18,893 nucleotides of DNA from Saccoglossus kowalevskii (GCF_000003605.2 NW_003142304.1:396981-415873), one strand, 5' to 3'; shown: positions 1 through 9,589, counted from the first letter of the stretch. Notes: a model not told the origin generated them from the letters alone. Made by a program: numbers and translations.

Positions 1-500
1 AATGCACTTACATATTTGTGACATGATGTACGTGTGTGTGTGAAGTTTGAACTCGATCAATCCAAGCATGTCTCAGATACGGATCCAGAACTGAATTCTT
101 TAAAACAAAATGGCCGCCAGTCGGCCATTTCGATCCCGATCCAAAAAAAAAAAAATGACGTGCATCAAGGTCCTATTATGTTTAATGTATGTACCAAATT
201 TGAACAAAATCCGTCCATGCATAACTGAGATCCGGGTCCGGAATGGTGAAAATGTGCGATTTTGATGCATTTTCGGCCTTAAAATGGCCGCTATTCGGCT
301 ATTGTTAATCGGATCATGATAAAAATGCATGTGCATATGTCCCATATAATGTGTGATGTATGAGTGAAGTTTGAACTTAATTGATCCATGCATGTTCGAG
401 ATACAGGTGATCACGGACGCACGGACGGACGGACGGACGCACACAGGGCAAAACATAAGTCCCCGTTTTCGGACTGCGTCCGAACGGGGACTAATTAACG
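1..500 (+). repeat. Pearl/Helentron-like interspersed repeat with tandem core
   Basis: Three diverged core units follow one another. A TTTGAAC-containing block recurs at about 46, 199 and 370, and an AAAATGGCCGC block recurs at 107 and 281, giving a spacing of roughly 150-175 bp. Each unit carries a tract like GGCCGCCAGTCGGCCATTT followed by an A-run and a TGCAT-rich stretch. The element ends with a GGAC repeat (about 413-440), AAAACATAAGTCCCC and a GC hairpin. Related copies in the same orientation lie at 9590-9930 and 18793-18893. As I recall, bivalve pearl-family elements have tandem cores of about 160 bp and a terminal hairpin, so that family is the best comparison. No protein is encoded; the short ORFs here are repeat translations. 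The left end is cut by the window. Confidence 0.7.
458..492 (+). other. Terminal GC hairpin of the repeat, followed by CTAA
   Basis: The arm at 458-474 pairs with 478-492 around a TGC loop, about 15 base pairs with a two-T bulge in the left arm. CTAAT follows at 491-495, overlapping the stem foot. A GC hairpin next to a CTRR-type end is a hallmark of Helitron 3' termini, so this may be the 3' end of the element. An ordinary palindromic TE end is the alternative. The copy near 9910-9935 keeps AAAACATAAGTCCCGTTTCG but has lost a clean hairpin. Confidence 0.5.
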
Positions 501-540
501 AATACAAATTCCAGTCTTATTTAATAATAAAATTTCTTAC

Positions 541-2830
541 AAATTCCATGAGTATGAAGAAGATGGAAACTATACATACAATTCTGAATTGGTGATTTTG
601 ATAGAATCAGTATTCTGAACACTGCAATATGGCCTCTGATATTTCACTACCCTCAGGTACTTGAGATTTTATAGTGTGTAGGTGGAAAATTTGACATATT
701 TTGGTTGAAAAAGAAAATCCCCTGTTAGTTCCACACTTCCTATCTAGAGGAAATAAACACTGATAAGTGTATTGATGACATAGTCCCTGTTGTATCATTC
801 ACAATATTTACTATAAAGGCATGCCTCACCTTTGAACTATCATTCTAGACAGGGATTTAATACTGCATTTTATGAGCCAAAAATATTTTCACCCCCCCGA
901 GGCAAATCATTGTTACCATGGAAACAAACTCAACAGAGTCTCCTTTGCATATTTTTGTACATGATACAACTATAATGGTACATCAGAAAAACATTACATA
1001 TTTTCTAGTTCTGTGACTTCCTAACTTGTCTTGGCAGTTTACGTATTCATAATACTGTTCATCTATCATTATAGTTTCAATGAGTCACTCATGGTACATC
1101 ACTTCAGTCCCCGAGATGCTTCAATATAAGTACACCACATTGAAGTAGAGGGACTTGAGTGTACGTGACCCCTTTTTGCAAATTCTTATTTCATCCCTAA
1201 GGAATGATGTACTGAATATGAAATGTTGACTACAATATCACTCAGTGTTTCAAGTGACCAAGTTGGTGATGCATATGGATCGGTTGTTGTACTCAAATGA
1301 ACGTGTGAAGAGTCAGGTGATTATGTATAACAACAGGACAAACAAATAGTGATAATATTTTGTACCGGGGGTACCGTTTAATTTTTTTGCTGCCAGGAAT
1401 TTTTATTTGCTGATTTTGTGAGGAAAAAAAAAATTTCTGAAATTTGCTGTGTGTTTTAGGATTCCTGAGAAATGTTCACTGCTACAAACCTTGCGAAAAT
1501 TTGTCTCATGAAATGAGAGCAGTTAACAGTCTAGAAAGAAATGAAAAAAATATACCGGTAATTTGTTTCCTGACTTTGAATGGATTTATAATAGAGCGTG
1601 TTAATGTTGATATTAATTATAAACTCATGCAGGAACAACAAAATTCTAGTGAATGACAATTTTGATTATCTTTTCATGGCATCTCTTTATTACTACCGGT
1701 ACCTTATACTAAAATGGATATTTAGAGTACTGGTTAGAATTACAATATACCAAGATTATTTACTTTTGAGATATAATTTTTGGCATGTGTTGTTTCTTGC
1801 ATATTTCAGCCTTGTCTTTCTGAACTCTGTTTAGTAATTCAGACTTCCCAGATTGCATAAAAACGGATAGTTTCACGATTTTAACTTGGAAAATCATTTG
1901 CTGAGGGACGGCCGCTTAGGTATGTGCACTCTAACTTGCAGCGTTAGGCAATCAAACAAAAATGATGTTGTACTAAAGTACATAAAGTCTATACTTTTTC
2001 ATACAATAAACAGTTTTCACCTCGCTTATTAGGACTCAAAAGCGAGTAATTTCCGTTTCCCTCAAGAGTAAATGCTCAGTCCCGCACTTGCCGATAACGT
2101 TTTGATTCCAATTAACATAGCTATTGACAAGGAAATTCAAAAAATGAGCATTAAACAATGTTTTGACCATTTTAACTATTTTCAATTATCCTTGACTTTT
2201 TCCATGCCAGAGAGAATTACATCACAAAGAATTGTTCCCCGAAAGTCTGTAATAAAAATGAATCAATGTACTTCATGAAAATTCACAACCTTGTTTCCCG
2301 AATTCTTGCCAATATTTTGACTAGGTCGCAATTATCGTAGCTATCGCTGAGGTAAATAGTTTTTTACCTTACCTTTACTTATAAATAACGCATCATATTT
2401 TAGGCTTCGACCTTTTTTTGGTCGGAAAGGCAAAGGTGATACGACTCAAATTTTCAAGAACATAAGTCGTTCTTTTGTTTCAAGTTTGTTGTATATCAAA
2501 ACATGGCGTTACAGTGATAGGGAAAAACGCATCATTATGGCAAAGAAAATTATTGATTACTTTTGTTCAGGTTATATAATAAATTCTCTAATTAAAATTT
2601 AATTTTTGTCAGTGTACCTGTATGTATTAAAATACCGGGGGGGGGTATGTACACATTATATCTAATTGGTGGTGGGAATTGTCAAGCCAGTTTATAAAAT
2701 TGTGAACAAATATTTTCGTAAATAACACTGACTGCAAAATACGCCCTCCAGAAGTGTCACCGATGGCATATTTTATATTGCAAGTTCTTTTAATTTTACT
2801 TTAGTTGTATTGCAATACATTAGTAATAAT
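541..2830. other. Gene-poor AT-rich stretch, no supported gene
   Basis: No ORF here has splice sites or composition that I would defend. Small items seen are a near-match to an RFX X-box at 913-926 (GTTACCATGGAAAC, one base off in the right half), a nine-G run at 2637-2645, and a small hairpin at 2408-2424 (CGACC, seven T, GGTCG). The 607-798 segment is more complex than its surroundings and could be an old repeat or UTR, but nothing identifies it. Confidence 0.5.
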
Positions 2831-2957
2831 TAAATGGAGTGGGTCGTCCAAGGCAATGATAACAACACACGCGAAGAACGCAAAGGCTCATGACGCTTGT
2901 TTGTAAACAATGACATGCTATTGCCATAATGCGTAGTTGACGACTCCCTCGCTTTGA
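2831..2957 (+). mobile_element. MITE-like TIR element, family C copy 1
   Basis: The left end AAATGGAGTGGGTCGTCC is an imperfect inverted match to the right end; the reverse complement of 2936-2957 reads AAAGCGAGGGAGTCGTC. The interior is richer in GC than its flanks and contains TTGTTTGTAAACAATG. The reverse complement of this element aligns along most of its length with 13399-13560, sharing TTGTTTACAAACAAG, CCTTTGCGTT and TGTGTTGTTATC. A third, more diverged copy lies at 11868-12007. It has no coding capacity, so mobilisation would have to be in trans. Exact ends are uncertain by a few bases. Confidence 0.65.
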
Positions 2958-3180
2958 AATATATTATTATACATTTCTATATTTTATTGCTAAGAATGAA
3001 GTATACATTCGTTTTATACCATAATTTCTTATCTATATTGGAAAATTGTTCTGGGGATTATTAAAGTCAATAAACAATATTGAACTATCCTTCAGCAACA
3101 TCAATAAGAGTATGCCACTAAAGCAGTATGACAAGAATGCATGATGCAAAGCCCATTCTATAAATGGTCAAAAGTTTCTT

Positions 3181-3400
3181 GGTTTAAGAAACTAGGGGGC
3201 AATATCAAAGCATGGGTCTTATTTAAGAACTCCTAGGGGGCATTATCAACATGGGTCTTATTTAGGAACTCCTAGGGGGCATTATCAACATGGGTCTTAT
3301 TTAGGAACTCCTAGGGGGCATTATCAACATGGATCTTATTTAGGAACTCCTAGGGGGCAATATTAAAGCATGGGCCTTACCCGGTGATTAGGAACTCCTG
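3181..3400 (+). repeat. 39-bp tandem array (about five units)
   Basis: The unit contains TTTAGGAACTCCTAGGGGGC followed by ATTATCAACATGGGTCTTA, 39 bp in all. Three central units are nearly identical, differing by single substitutions. The first and last units are diverged: they have AATATCAAAGCATGGG-type ends, and the last runs into TTACCCGGTGATTAGGAACTCC. Identical middles with degraded edges are typical of a minisatellite, probably expanded inside an older interspersed repeat. It shows no coding potential. Confidence 0.9.
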
Positions 3401-4306
3401 CCAGAGCAACTGGACAAAAAAAAAAGGGCAGCTAATTAACAGCTAAGGATGGTATTCCCAGAATAGCGCCAGTTGTTAAAGACATATAAAACTTTAATTC
3501 TCAACAACGATGAAAGGACCAGTTACTGCGGCAAAGCACTATATACTCCTCACGAAAGCTACACGCTATGAAATCCACTTATCGCAAAAGCCACTCGACG
3601 ATCATCATGAGCTATTAGTTTTTTTTAATAAAATTAGGCAAATTTAGCTCTGGAAGCCTAACATCACAAAAGAGCGATCAAGTTATTTCCTGACAGATTG
3701 TCATTCACAATAGTGTCTGCTGGAAATGTAAAGTTTACTGATTTTCACTGAGTTGCCGCCCACTCACATGTTATCCCTAGACAGCAGAATGATTGTAAAT
3801 TATTTAGTTGTTTTTATATGCAGCTACCGGTAATAGGTTAGAGGTCTAAAAAATTTGGTGACAAAGCATGGTTTATTTCTTGATTACACGCCCAGATCTG
3901 GAATGAAGGTTACAGTTCCAGTCATCACATATGGTAATCTGCTACTTGTTGAAAAAAGGCAGGAATGACAGTTTTATGTTCATTCCAATTAGATGCAATA
4001 TTCCCAACACAATTTAGCAGTATGTATTTTTTTTTTCACTGTTAAATGGCAGCCAGAGTCAAAACTGTAATCTTCCTAATGTTGGGTAGACACGCTAACC
4101 AGTAGGCCGCATATCAGGTTTTTCAATGACATCACTTGGCATAAAATATCAGTGTTTTTTGATTTATACTAATAATGTACACAATTTATAAGCTGATGAA
4201 ATTATCTACAGTCTATTATTATACATCAGCAAAACCGATAGAAAAGTTGCATCTACAACCATAAGGTATGTACACATGTATCTGTCCTCAATGCAACTTT
4301 TCCTTT
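3401..4306. other. No supported gene
   Basis: The stretch is AT-rich and non-coding by eye. The patch at 3460-3610 has more balanced composition. Its minus strand has a short open stretch after a TAG acceptor-like site near 3630 (AHDDRRVAFAISGFHSV then stop), too short and too weakly bounded to call an exon. The rest shows only homopolymer runs. Confidence 0.4.
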
Positions 4307-4490
4307 TACTGTAAAATACTTTATTTTCACTGGAATTAATTTTCGCTGAAATGACTTTTTATGTGTGTTATATGGAATTTATTTTCACTGATTTTTGGCA
4401 AGTTGAATGTAAAAGATAGGAAAAAAGGTATATTCGCTGGATTTTATTTTCACTGAATCATTCCAAGCGAAAATAAAGTATTCTACAGTA
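4307..4490 (+). mobile_element. Fold-back MITE, family A copy 1
   Basis: The left end TACTGTAAAATACTTTATTT and the reverse complement of the right end, TACTGTAGAATACTTTATTT, form terminal inverted repeats of about 29 bp with a few mismatches. The interior is itself palindromic, with several TTTATTTTCACTGAAT/AGCGAAAATAAA-type motifs facing each other. A second copy in the opposite orientation lies at 14810-14977. It encodes no protein and would be a non-autonomous DNA element. No target duplication is obvious. Confidence 0.8.
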
Positions 4491-4619
4491 TATATCAACA
4501 TTGAACATGTTCTAGGTTATTGACATCACATTCGAACACTTTCTTAACGCAGAGCTATAGTGTCTTAATATAAACAAGCAGCCTCTCGGCTGAGATAGCT
4601 CCGCTGTTAGCAATGCACA

Positions 4620-5035
4620 TTTCAATTAAAGAACAGAAGATATCATTAGAAAATGAACAATATGCATAGTATCAATGCAATGGGACTTGCTGTTTTCAAC
4701 AAGAATTCAAAAATATCATTTTTGACCATAAATGATTGTGGTTTTTAACAAGAAGAAAATATCACTTTTTACCAAAAATGACAAAAATATTCACCAAAAT
4801 TAGAGAATTGAAGATATCATCATGAAATGAACAAATTTGAGAGTGGTCCATATGTAGTATCTAGAGAGGTTTACCCAAGGTACATATACACCAAGTATCA
4901 AAGCATTCAGGCTTGTAGTTTTCAACAAGAAGTCGAAAAAGTAAAACATTGACACGGACGACGGACACTGGACGACGACGGACAATCACTCATATGATAA
5001 GCTACGCTCAACAAAGTCGACTCATCATTGAACGC
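4620..5035 (+). repeat. Interspersed repeat with GACGACGG tail
   Basis: Phrases such as TTTTCAACAAGAA recur at about 4695 and 4918, with TTTTTAACAAGAAGAAAATA in between, suggesting internal duplication. The segment ends with CACCAAGTATCAAAGCATTC, then GAAGTCGAAAAAGTAAAACA, a run of GACGACGGAC motifs and ATATGATAAGCTACGCTCAA. From memory this tail resembles a common bivalve interspersed repeat; I cannot name the family. Boundaries are estimates. Confidence 0.55.
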
Positions 5036-5942
5036 ACAACGAAAAATATTTTTCGTAGGCATTTTTAGTTGATTGCTCTCACTAAATTATTTCTACAAAC
5101 CGAGAAAAGATTTTATAATAATAAGTTTATCATGAGAACAGCGCAAACCAGTACAGGGTCACATGACAGACTTTGCTACATAGCCGTAAAAACGTTCACT
5201 GTACTGCATGTCTTTGTGCATAATTCACGTTTTTTTAGTAATATTCGCACATTACAAATTTGTTATTTGCATGTTCTCTGCACATGATCTGCAGAACTCC
5301 ACATGGCATCATTTGTTGAACAGTTAATGAGTATCAATATAAAATTAATTCAGCAGATTACATGTTGCAAATATAAAAGCTATATTTTATCAGATCAAAA
5401 ATATAAATTGAGGTGTTTGAATCTTATACATGCATGTATGCACATCGCAGGGTTCCCATGGTGCATCTCACTTTATGAAGTAAACTATTACTCCCTGTTA
5501 AAAAATAAAACACTTTATTATTTGCTCTATATTAGTATGACGTCTGACTTTTTTTTTTACTCACAATAAACTAGACTTTCATATAACTATAATAAAAAAA
5601 TTTGCATATTACAAAGAAGCATGAATAAGAATTTTCACATTTTCTGTTTCTGGAGAACATAATAAAATTATTTAGCGCTGCTTGATTCTCACAGATGACG
5701 TGAAGCATAGAAAAGCTTCGATGCTGAGCCGATCTGTAGTTTTGTGTACAGGAAACAATTTTCTATTCTCTGTATAAATAAAAGTCTCCAATGATGTTAG
5801 TAAATTGATGTATACATTACATCAAAACTAACTCAATATGGTACTAATAGATGTACAAGCATGCCACGGAAAGACATCAACGTGGCTAAAGGTAATCTGA
5901 CAGTATTGAGTTTATTCTTTATGTTTTAAGCCTATCAATGTA
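5036..5942. other. Mostly featureless; two weak minus-strand exon candidates
   Basis: If the exon at 6651-6735 is real, the next exon should start with one base completing GA|N. Two places on the minus strand fit. After TTTAG at 5886-5889, a frame starting at 5885 runs (D)HVDVFPWHACTSISTILS to a TAG at 5828-5830. After CTACAG, a frame runs from 5733 to a GTGAGA donor next to 5693, reading (E)SAQHRSFSMLHVI. Both are short and cannot be told from chance by eye. The plus-strand ORFs at 5069-5287 and 5303-5569 are low-complexity and not coding-like. Confidence 0.25.
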
Positions 5943-6193
5943 GGTGATGACATCATCAATCTTTGTTTCAGTGCAAATGATGTCATTCTTTAACGCGTTT
6001 CTGAGCAAATGATATCATCTCTTTCTTTTTTTGTGTTTCTGTGGAAGTGATGTCATCATTATTTGTGTTTCTGTGGAAGTGATGTCATCATTATTTGCAT
6101 TTCTGTGGAAGTGATGTCATCATTCTTTGTGTTTCTGTGATGTCATCATACTTTGCATTTCTGTGGAAGTGATGTCATCATTCTTTGTGTTTC
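5943..6193 (+). repeat. 32-bp tandem array carrying TGATGTCATCA
   Basis: The core unit is 32 bp, TTTGTGTTTCTGTGGAAGTG followed by ATGTCATCATTA, and starts near 6030. Later units differ by GTG/CAT changes and one has a short deletion (CTGTGATGTC). Two older units at about 5965-6025 are more diverged. TGATGTCATCA occurs exactly five times between 6048 and 6181, with weaker versions at 5978 and 6010. The array lies about 460 bp downstream of the 6651-6735 exon in the minus-strand sense, so it would be intronic. Confidence 0.9.
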
Positions 6194-6323
6194 ATAAAAA
6201 GAAGATGTGCAGATCGGAAGTGAAATGCACCATGGTAGTACCACCATGCAATGGTAGCACTTAAATTTAGATATAAATTCTTTTCTAACTAAAGTATATA
6301 TTTTCAAAATACACATACACACA

Positions 6324-6650
6324 TACTGTAAAAGGATTTAATTCTCACTTTGATTTTTGGATCATAATCACTGGGGTTTTAAAATTGACAGATTTGTCAG
6401 TGAAATAATAATAATACTAGTATATTTCCTGGAAATAAATATTGATGAAAACACCATTAAAATTGACAGGTTTAACTGATTTGACAACAACTACATGCAA
6501 TCCAGTAAGGAGATGTCATTTTTTGCCGTTTTATTTTTGTTGATTTAAACTTTGAGCAAAAATAACAAAAATAGATTAAAGGAAAACAAAGAATTTCACT
6601 GTAAGCGAATTTCATTTCTGTCAGTTAAAAAATAAATTGAATTAACTCAC
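6324..6650. repeat. Degraded TACTGTA-type element, partial
   Basis: TACTGTAAAAGGATTTA at 6324-6340 is nearly identical to the left end of the family B element at 6894 (TACTGTAAAAGGATTTATTA). The following bases, TCTCACTTTGATTTTTGG and CACTGGGGTTTTAAAATTGA, keep the same kind of phrases. No matching right end is clear, although TTCACTGTAAG occurs near 6597-6606. It is best read as a solo end or a decayed copy. Confidence 0.45.
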
Positions 6651-6735
6651 TCTGATATGGAATCCAATTTAATGTCAGATCCTTTAAGTACTGGTGTGTC
6701 TTCACTTGGTGCGTCTTTCTCATCCATTTTGAATT
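6651..6735 (-). CDS. Candidate first coding exon of an unrecognised protein
   Basis: On the minus strand, GACGTTTTCTTGTAG (acceptor AG at 6737-6736) is followed by AATTCAAA and an ATG at 6727-6725. The start context is strong, with A at -3 and G at +4. The frame reads MDEKDAPSEDTPVLKG, then SDIKLDSIS, and ends two bases into a codon (GA) at a GTGAGTT donor at 6650-6644. The 25 residues are acidic, Ser/Pro-containing and hydrophilic, as expected for a cytosolic or disordered N-terminus. There is no signal peptide or membrane segment. An acceptor eight bases before the ATG suggests a 5'UTR intron with the promoter at higher coordinates. Alternatively this is an internal exon, since the frame stays open back to the acceptor. 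I do not recognise the protein, and the downstream exons were not securely found. Confidence 0.55.
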
Positions 6736-6893
6736 CTACAAGAAAACGTCAAATTTTATTAGATCCCCTAACACATAAATTCTATGCAATCAAGGCCATT
6801 TAGCTTTCTCAAAAACCTGTCCATATCGTATCTATGGAGTCAAAGCATTTAACCTTTTTCCCCACCATACTTTCTCTGCACTTTTTTCTTATA
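6736..6893. other. Intron or flank of the 6651-6735 exon
   Basis: This AT-rich spacer holds the pyrimidine tract of the acceptor next to the exon and ends at the start of the family B MITE. Nothing else is supported. Confidence 0.4.
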
Positions 6894-7104
6894 TACTGTA
6901 AAAGGATTTATTATTCACTGGGTTTTAATTTTGCTTATTTCCCTGACTGGAAAATGCGCTAAAATAAAACCCATTGAATATGTGAAATTAAGCATAGAAC
7001 ACATTATCTAAAAGATAAAACCGTGAATTTAAAACCCATTGAATATGCCTGAAATGCTAAATCAGCGAAATTTAAACCCAGTGAAAATTAGTCATTTTAC
7101 AGTA
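6894..7104 (+). mobile_element. Fold-back MITE, family B
   Basis: The left end TACTGTAAAAGGATTTATTA and the reverse complement of the right end, TACTGTAAAATGACTAATTT, continue into matching TTCACTGGGTTTTAATTT and TTCACTGGGTTTAAATTT blocks. The inverted repeat is therefore about 40 bp with scattered mismatches. Inside, AAAACCCATTGAATATG occurs twice (about 6966 and 7031) and complements the CACTGGGTTTT motif. It shares the TACTGTA terminus with family A but has different inner phrases. It has no coding capacity. Confidence 0.8.
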
Positions 7105-7916
7105 CTTAAATATTTTTGGTAAAAAACCCAAATTTTGGAGCCAACAGACAAAATTTGAATAATTTTTAGTTTTAACTCAAAAAAATTGGCTATTTTTGTC
7201 CTAATCTTCTGAAGGAAAGTGCAGACTATAAACAGTACTATTTTATGAATTTGTGGTGAAAAGGTTAAACAAGACAGAATTTGATCAAAATCAAAGAACC
7301 CTATCAACAAACAAGCTGCTCTCTGATTGGTCTGAATGTTAGGTGTTAGGGTTGGGTGGCCAATCAGGTACATCGACTCTAGAAATCTACCTCAGCTTAG
7401 GACATCAGACTGTGTATTAATAATTAATACTATATTTTTTGTTGTGGTTGTGTACATTATATCTAAAATACTTAAGTAGTATTAGCAATAATATACCTCA
7501 TGACCATATAATAGCCAATCAGACTTAGGCACTTGCAAAATGCATAAATTGTATAATTCTGTGAATTAAAAAGTACATACAAAAGCACATATTTTACACA
7601 AAAGTAAAAATTGTTATTTTTACACATTTGATTATGTTACAAAAGATGAAGAAACAGAATTGAGAGAAAATCAACCTATGAAAATGTCATGTTTTGTTTT
7701 TCTTAGGGCATTTAACATTGTTTCCTATTGAAAAGATAAATCTCAAAAGTTTTCTCGGTGACATATGGTGAAAAAAAGATGTATCTTACAAGGTATTTTT
7801 TAATGTCTAGAAGTAAAAATTAACAATATTTTTAGTGGGTTTTTGGCAAAGAAATGTATATTCATTGTGGTGTATATAAGCTGATGGTAAAATGACATTT
7901 AATATATATTATTTTT
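7105..7916. other. No supported gene
   Basis: The longest minus-strand ORF here (7092-7373) starts inside the MITE end and translates to a hydrophobic, low-complexity peptide, so I treat it as chance. The rest is AT-rich with direct runs of A and T. Confidence 0.4.
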
Positions 7917-8614
7917 TACGGTAGAGATGCAGTTTACCTGACAGGTATTTTAATTAGTTAATTAGGAAACCAAGATGACCTCCCTTGTCCACAAAACTAT
8001 ATGTTTTCGGAAAGCTTATTTTATAAATTTTAAAATTTTGTTAAAATTAACACCCTGGCTAGTTGTCTGTACGATTGTTGTAACACTGTTCAACCAAAAA
8101 CAATGCCCCGACGGCGTTTTGAAGATAAACACATTGTCAATCATTTGTGAAAATTTCAAAACAAAAGGTCAAAGCGTCTAGGAGCTATTTTTTTTTTAAG
8201 TTCTGGGATGTGCACTAAAAAGAAGCTGAGATAATTGCGAATTTGCATAACAATTCACTCAGTAAGAAGTTTGCTAATGCTCATAATTAAAATGGCTGTA
8301 ACAGTTCCAAATTTAAATGTATTTTAGTTTTGTTAAAAGTTAAATATAGTACATAATATGGAGATCCCGTCATTTCTTTTTTTCACCATGTTTTTTTTTT
8401 ATTATTTATGTACATCCTTGCTAAATCTTGCTAAGCATTCAAAAGAGATAATTTTGTACCTGTTATCTGTATTTTAAAATCGTTTTTTGAGTATGTTCCA
8501 CTATTCACAATTCTACAAAATTTTAAGTCTATAGCCAAGACCTTTTGGATAATAAAAAGCAAAAAAAAAAAATTTCACTCCCAAGTGCCCACAAACCTGC
8601 ATCTCTACCTTAAA
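7917..8614 (+). mobile_element. Candidate 0.7-kb element bounded by GGTAGAGATGCAG repeats
   Basis: GGTAGAGATGCAGTTTACC at 7920-7938 is repeated in inverted orientation near 8592-8611, whose reverse complement reads AGGTAGAGATGCAGGTTTG. The perfect core is 13 bp. The interior contains one plus-strand ORF (7975-8181) that starts MTSLVHKTICF and includes LTPWLVVCTIVVTLFNQ. It matches no transposase I know and may be chance. No target duplication is clear. The alternative is two unrelated repeat fragments sharing a short motif. Confidence 0.4.
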
Positions 8615-8679
8615 TTAGTGTTTTTTTCAACCAAAAAAATTTACTAATACTAACTTGATTAATTTTGTCCCTGCTGAGG

Positions 8680-8817
8680 TATGTAATGGCAATCTTGAGC
8701 TTCAACCTGAGCTTGCTCAGAGTCAACCTGAGCTTGCTCAGAGTCAACCTGACATCCATCCCTGAGCTGTAAACAATTTCCCAAGCTCAAGTTGGAGCTC
8801 AAAATTGCCATTACATA
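8680..8817 (+). repeat. Near-perfect inverted repeat (36-bp arms)
   Basis: The arm at 8680-8715 (TATGTAATGGCAATCTTGAG...) matches the reverse complement of 8782-8817 with three differences in 36, all transitions. The loop of about 66 nt contains most of a tandem repeat. A transcript of either strand would form a long stem. It may be a small fold-back transposon. A pre-miRNA is less likely because the loop is long and repetitive. Confidence 0.85.
8702..8752 (+). repeat. 21-bp tandem repeat, 2.4 copies
   Basis: TCAACCTGAGCTTGCTCAG plus AG occurs at 8702-8722 and 8723-8743 with no differences, followed by TCAACCTGA at 8744. The first copy overlaps the left arm of the hairpin at 8680-8817, so the duplication arose from arm sequence. 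Confidence 0.9.
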
Positions 8818-9589
8818 CTATACGCACAAGTAGCATTCTACCTTGATAGTACATGTACACCAAGATGCTACAAAATTTACATACTGTCCTCACACATGTA
8901 TCCCTATTTTAATAGTGATGTTATTCGACAGAGAAAGATAATTTCACTGTAATTTATCTTGAACTGCCTGGGAGTTTACTTTGTGAAATTTGATCCGTGA
9001 TTCACTTTGGTTGACAATTTTATGACCTGTGTCAGTTTGGTCCAAAATAAACACAATATGTAAAGCCAATGACTTTAAAGAGAAGAATACAGAATGATGT
9101 ATAATGAGCATTTTTAAGATAAGAGAATATGACTAGCATGATATACAAGATGAAGATTCCATATGTTAATCCCAAGCATCACAAAACACAAATAAAAACA
9201 GCGTTAGAAAAAACATTTTTATCTGTTAACATCAATGTGTATATAAAACGAATGTAATAGTAAATGAAAAAGTCAGTATTACAATTCAAGAAAATTGAAA
9301 TGTAAGAATTGTGAATTAAATGACCTTAATTGTATTTTTGTCACTTCTTTTCATTACATACGTTTTTACCATGTGAATATAATAACTTTGGTATACCATC
9401 AGAGGGCGCAGTATGGTAAATAAAATAAAATATTAAAAATACAAATCATAAACAAGTCATTGTCAATGACATAGCCCAAGTCTTTTAGTGACTTTGTCAA
9501 ACGATGAAAAGCATAGTCAGATTATGTTTAAATATTGGAATAGTATTTTGCATATTAGGTACCGTAACTACAAATGTGCATGAAACAAG
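8818..9589. other. No supported gene
   Basis: AT-rich sequence with no coding signal. CAGAGGGCGCAGTATGG near 9400 has its core (AGGGCGC) echoed in inverted form at about 18290 (GACAGCGCCCTCAG), which hints at a shared repeat end. Confidence 0.35.

Noticed and set aside
100-507. Minus-strand ORF of 135 codons
   Set aside because: It lies wholly in the tandem-core repeat; its Arg/His/Phe-rich translation follows the repeat periodicity rather than a protein.
607-798. Minus-strand ORF of 63 codons with Cys residues
   Set aside because: No splice context or recognisable motif; more likely an old repeat or UTR-like sequence.
5943-6193. CRISPR-like array of direct repeats
   Set aside because: Units are contiguous with no unique spacers, and the genome is eukaryotic; it is a minisatellite.
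7092-7373. Minus-strand ORF of 93 codons
   Set aside because: It begins inside a MITE end and is hydrophobic low-complexity sequence typical of AT-rich chance ORFs.
8680-8817. Canonical pre-miRNA
   Set aside because: The loop is about 66 nt and holds a tandem repeat, unlike a typical animal pre-miRNA; hairpin RNA remains possible.
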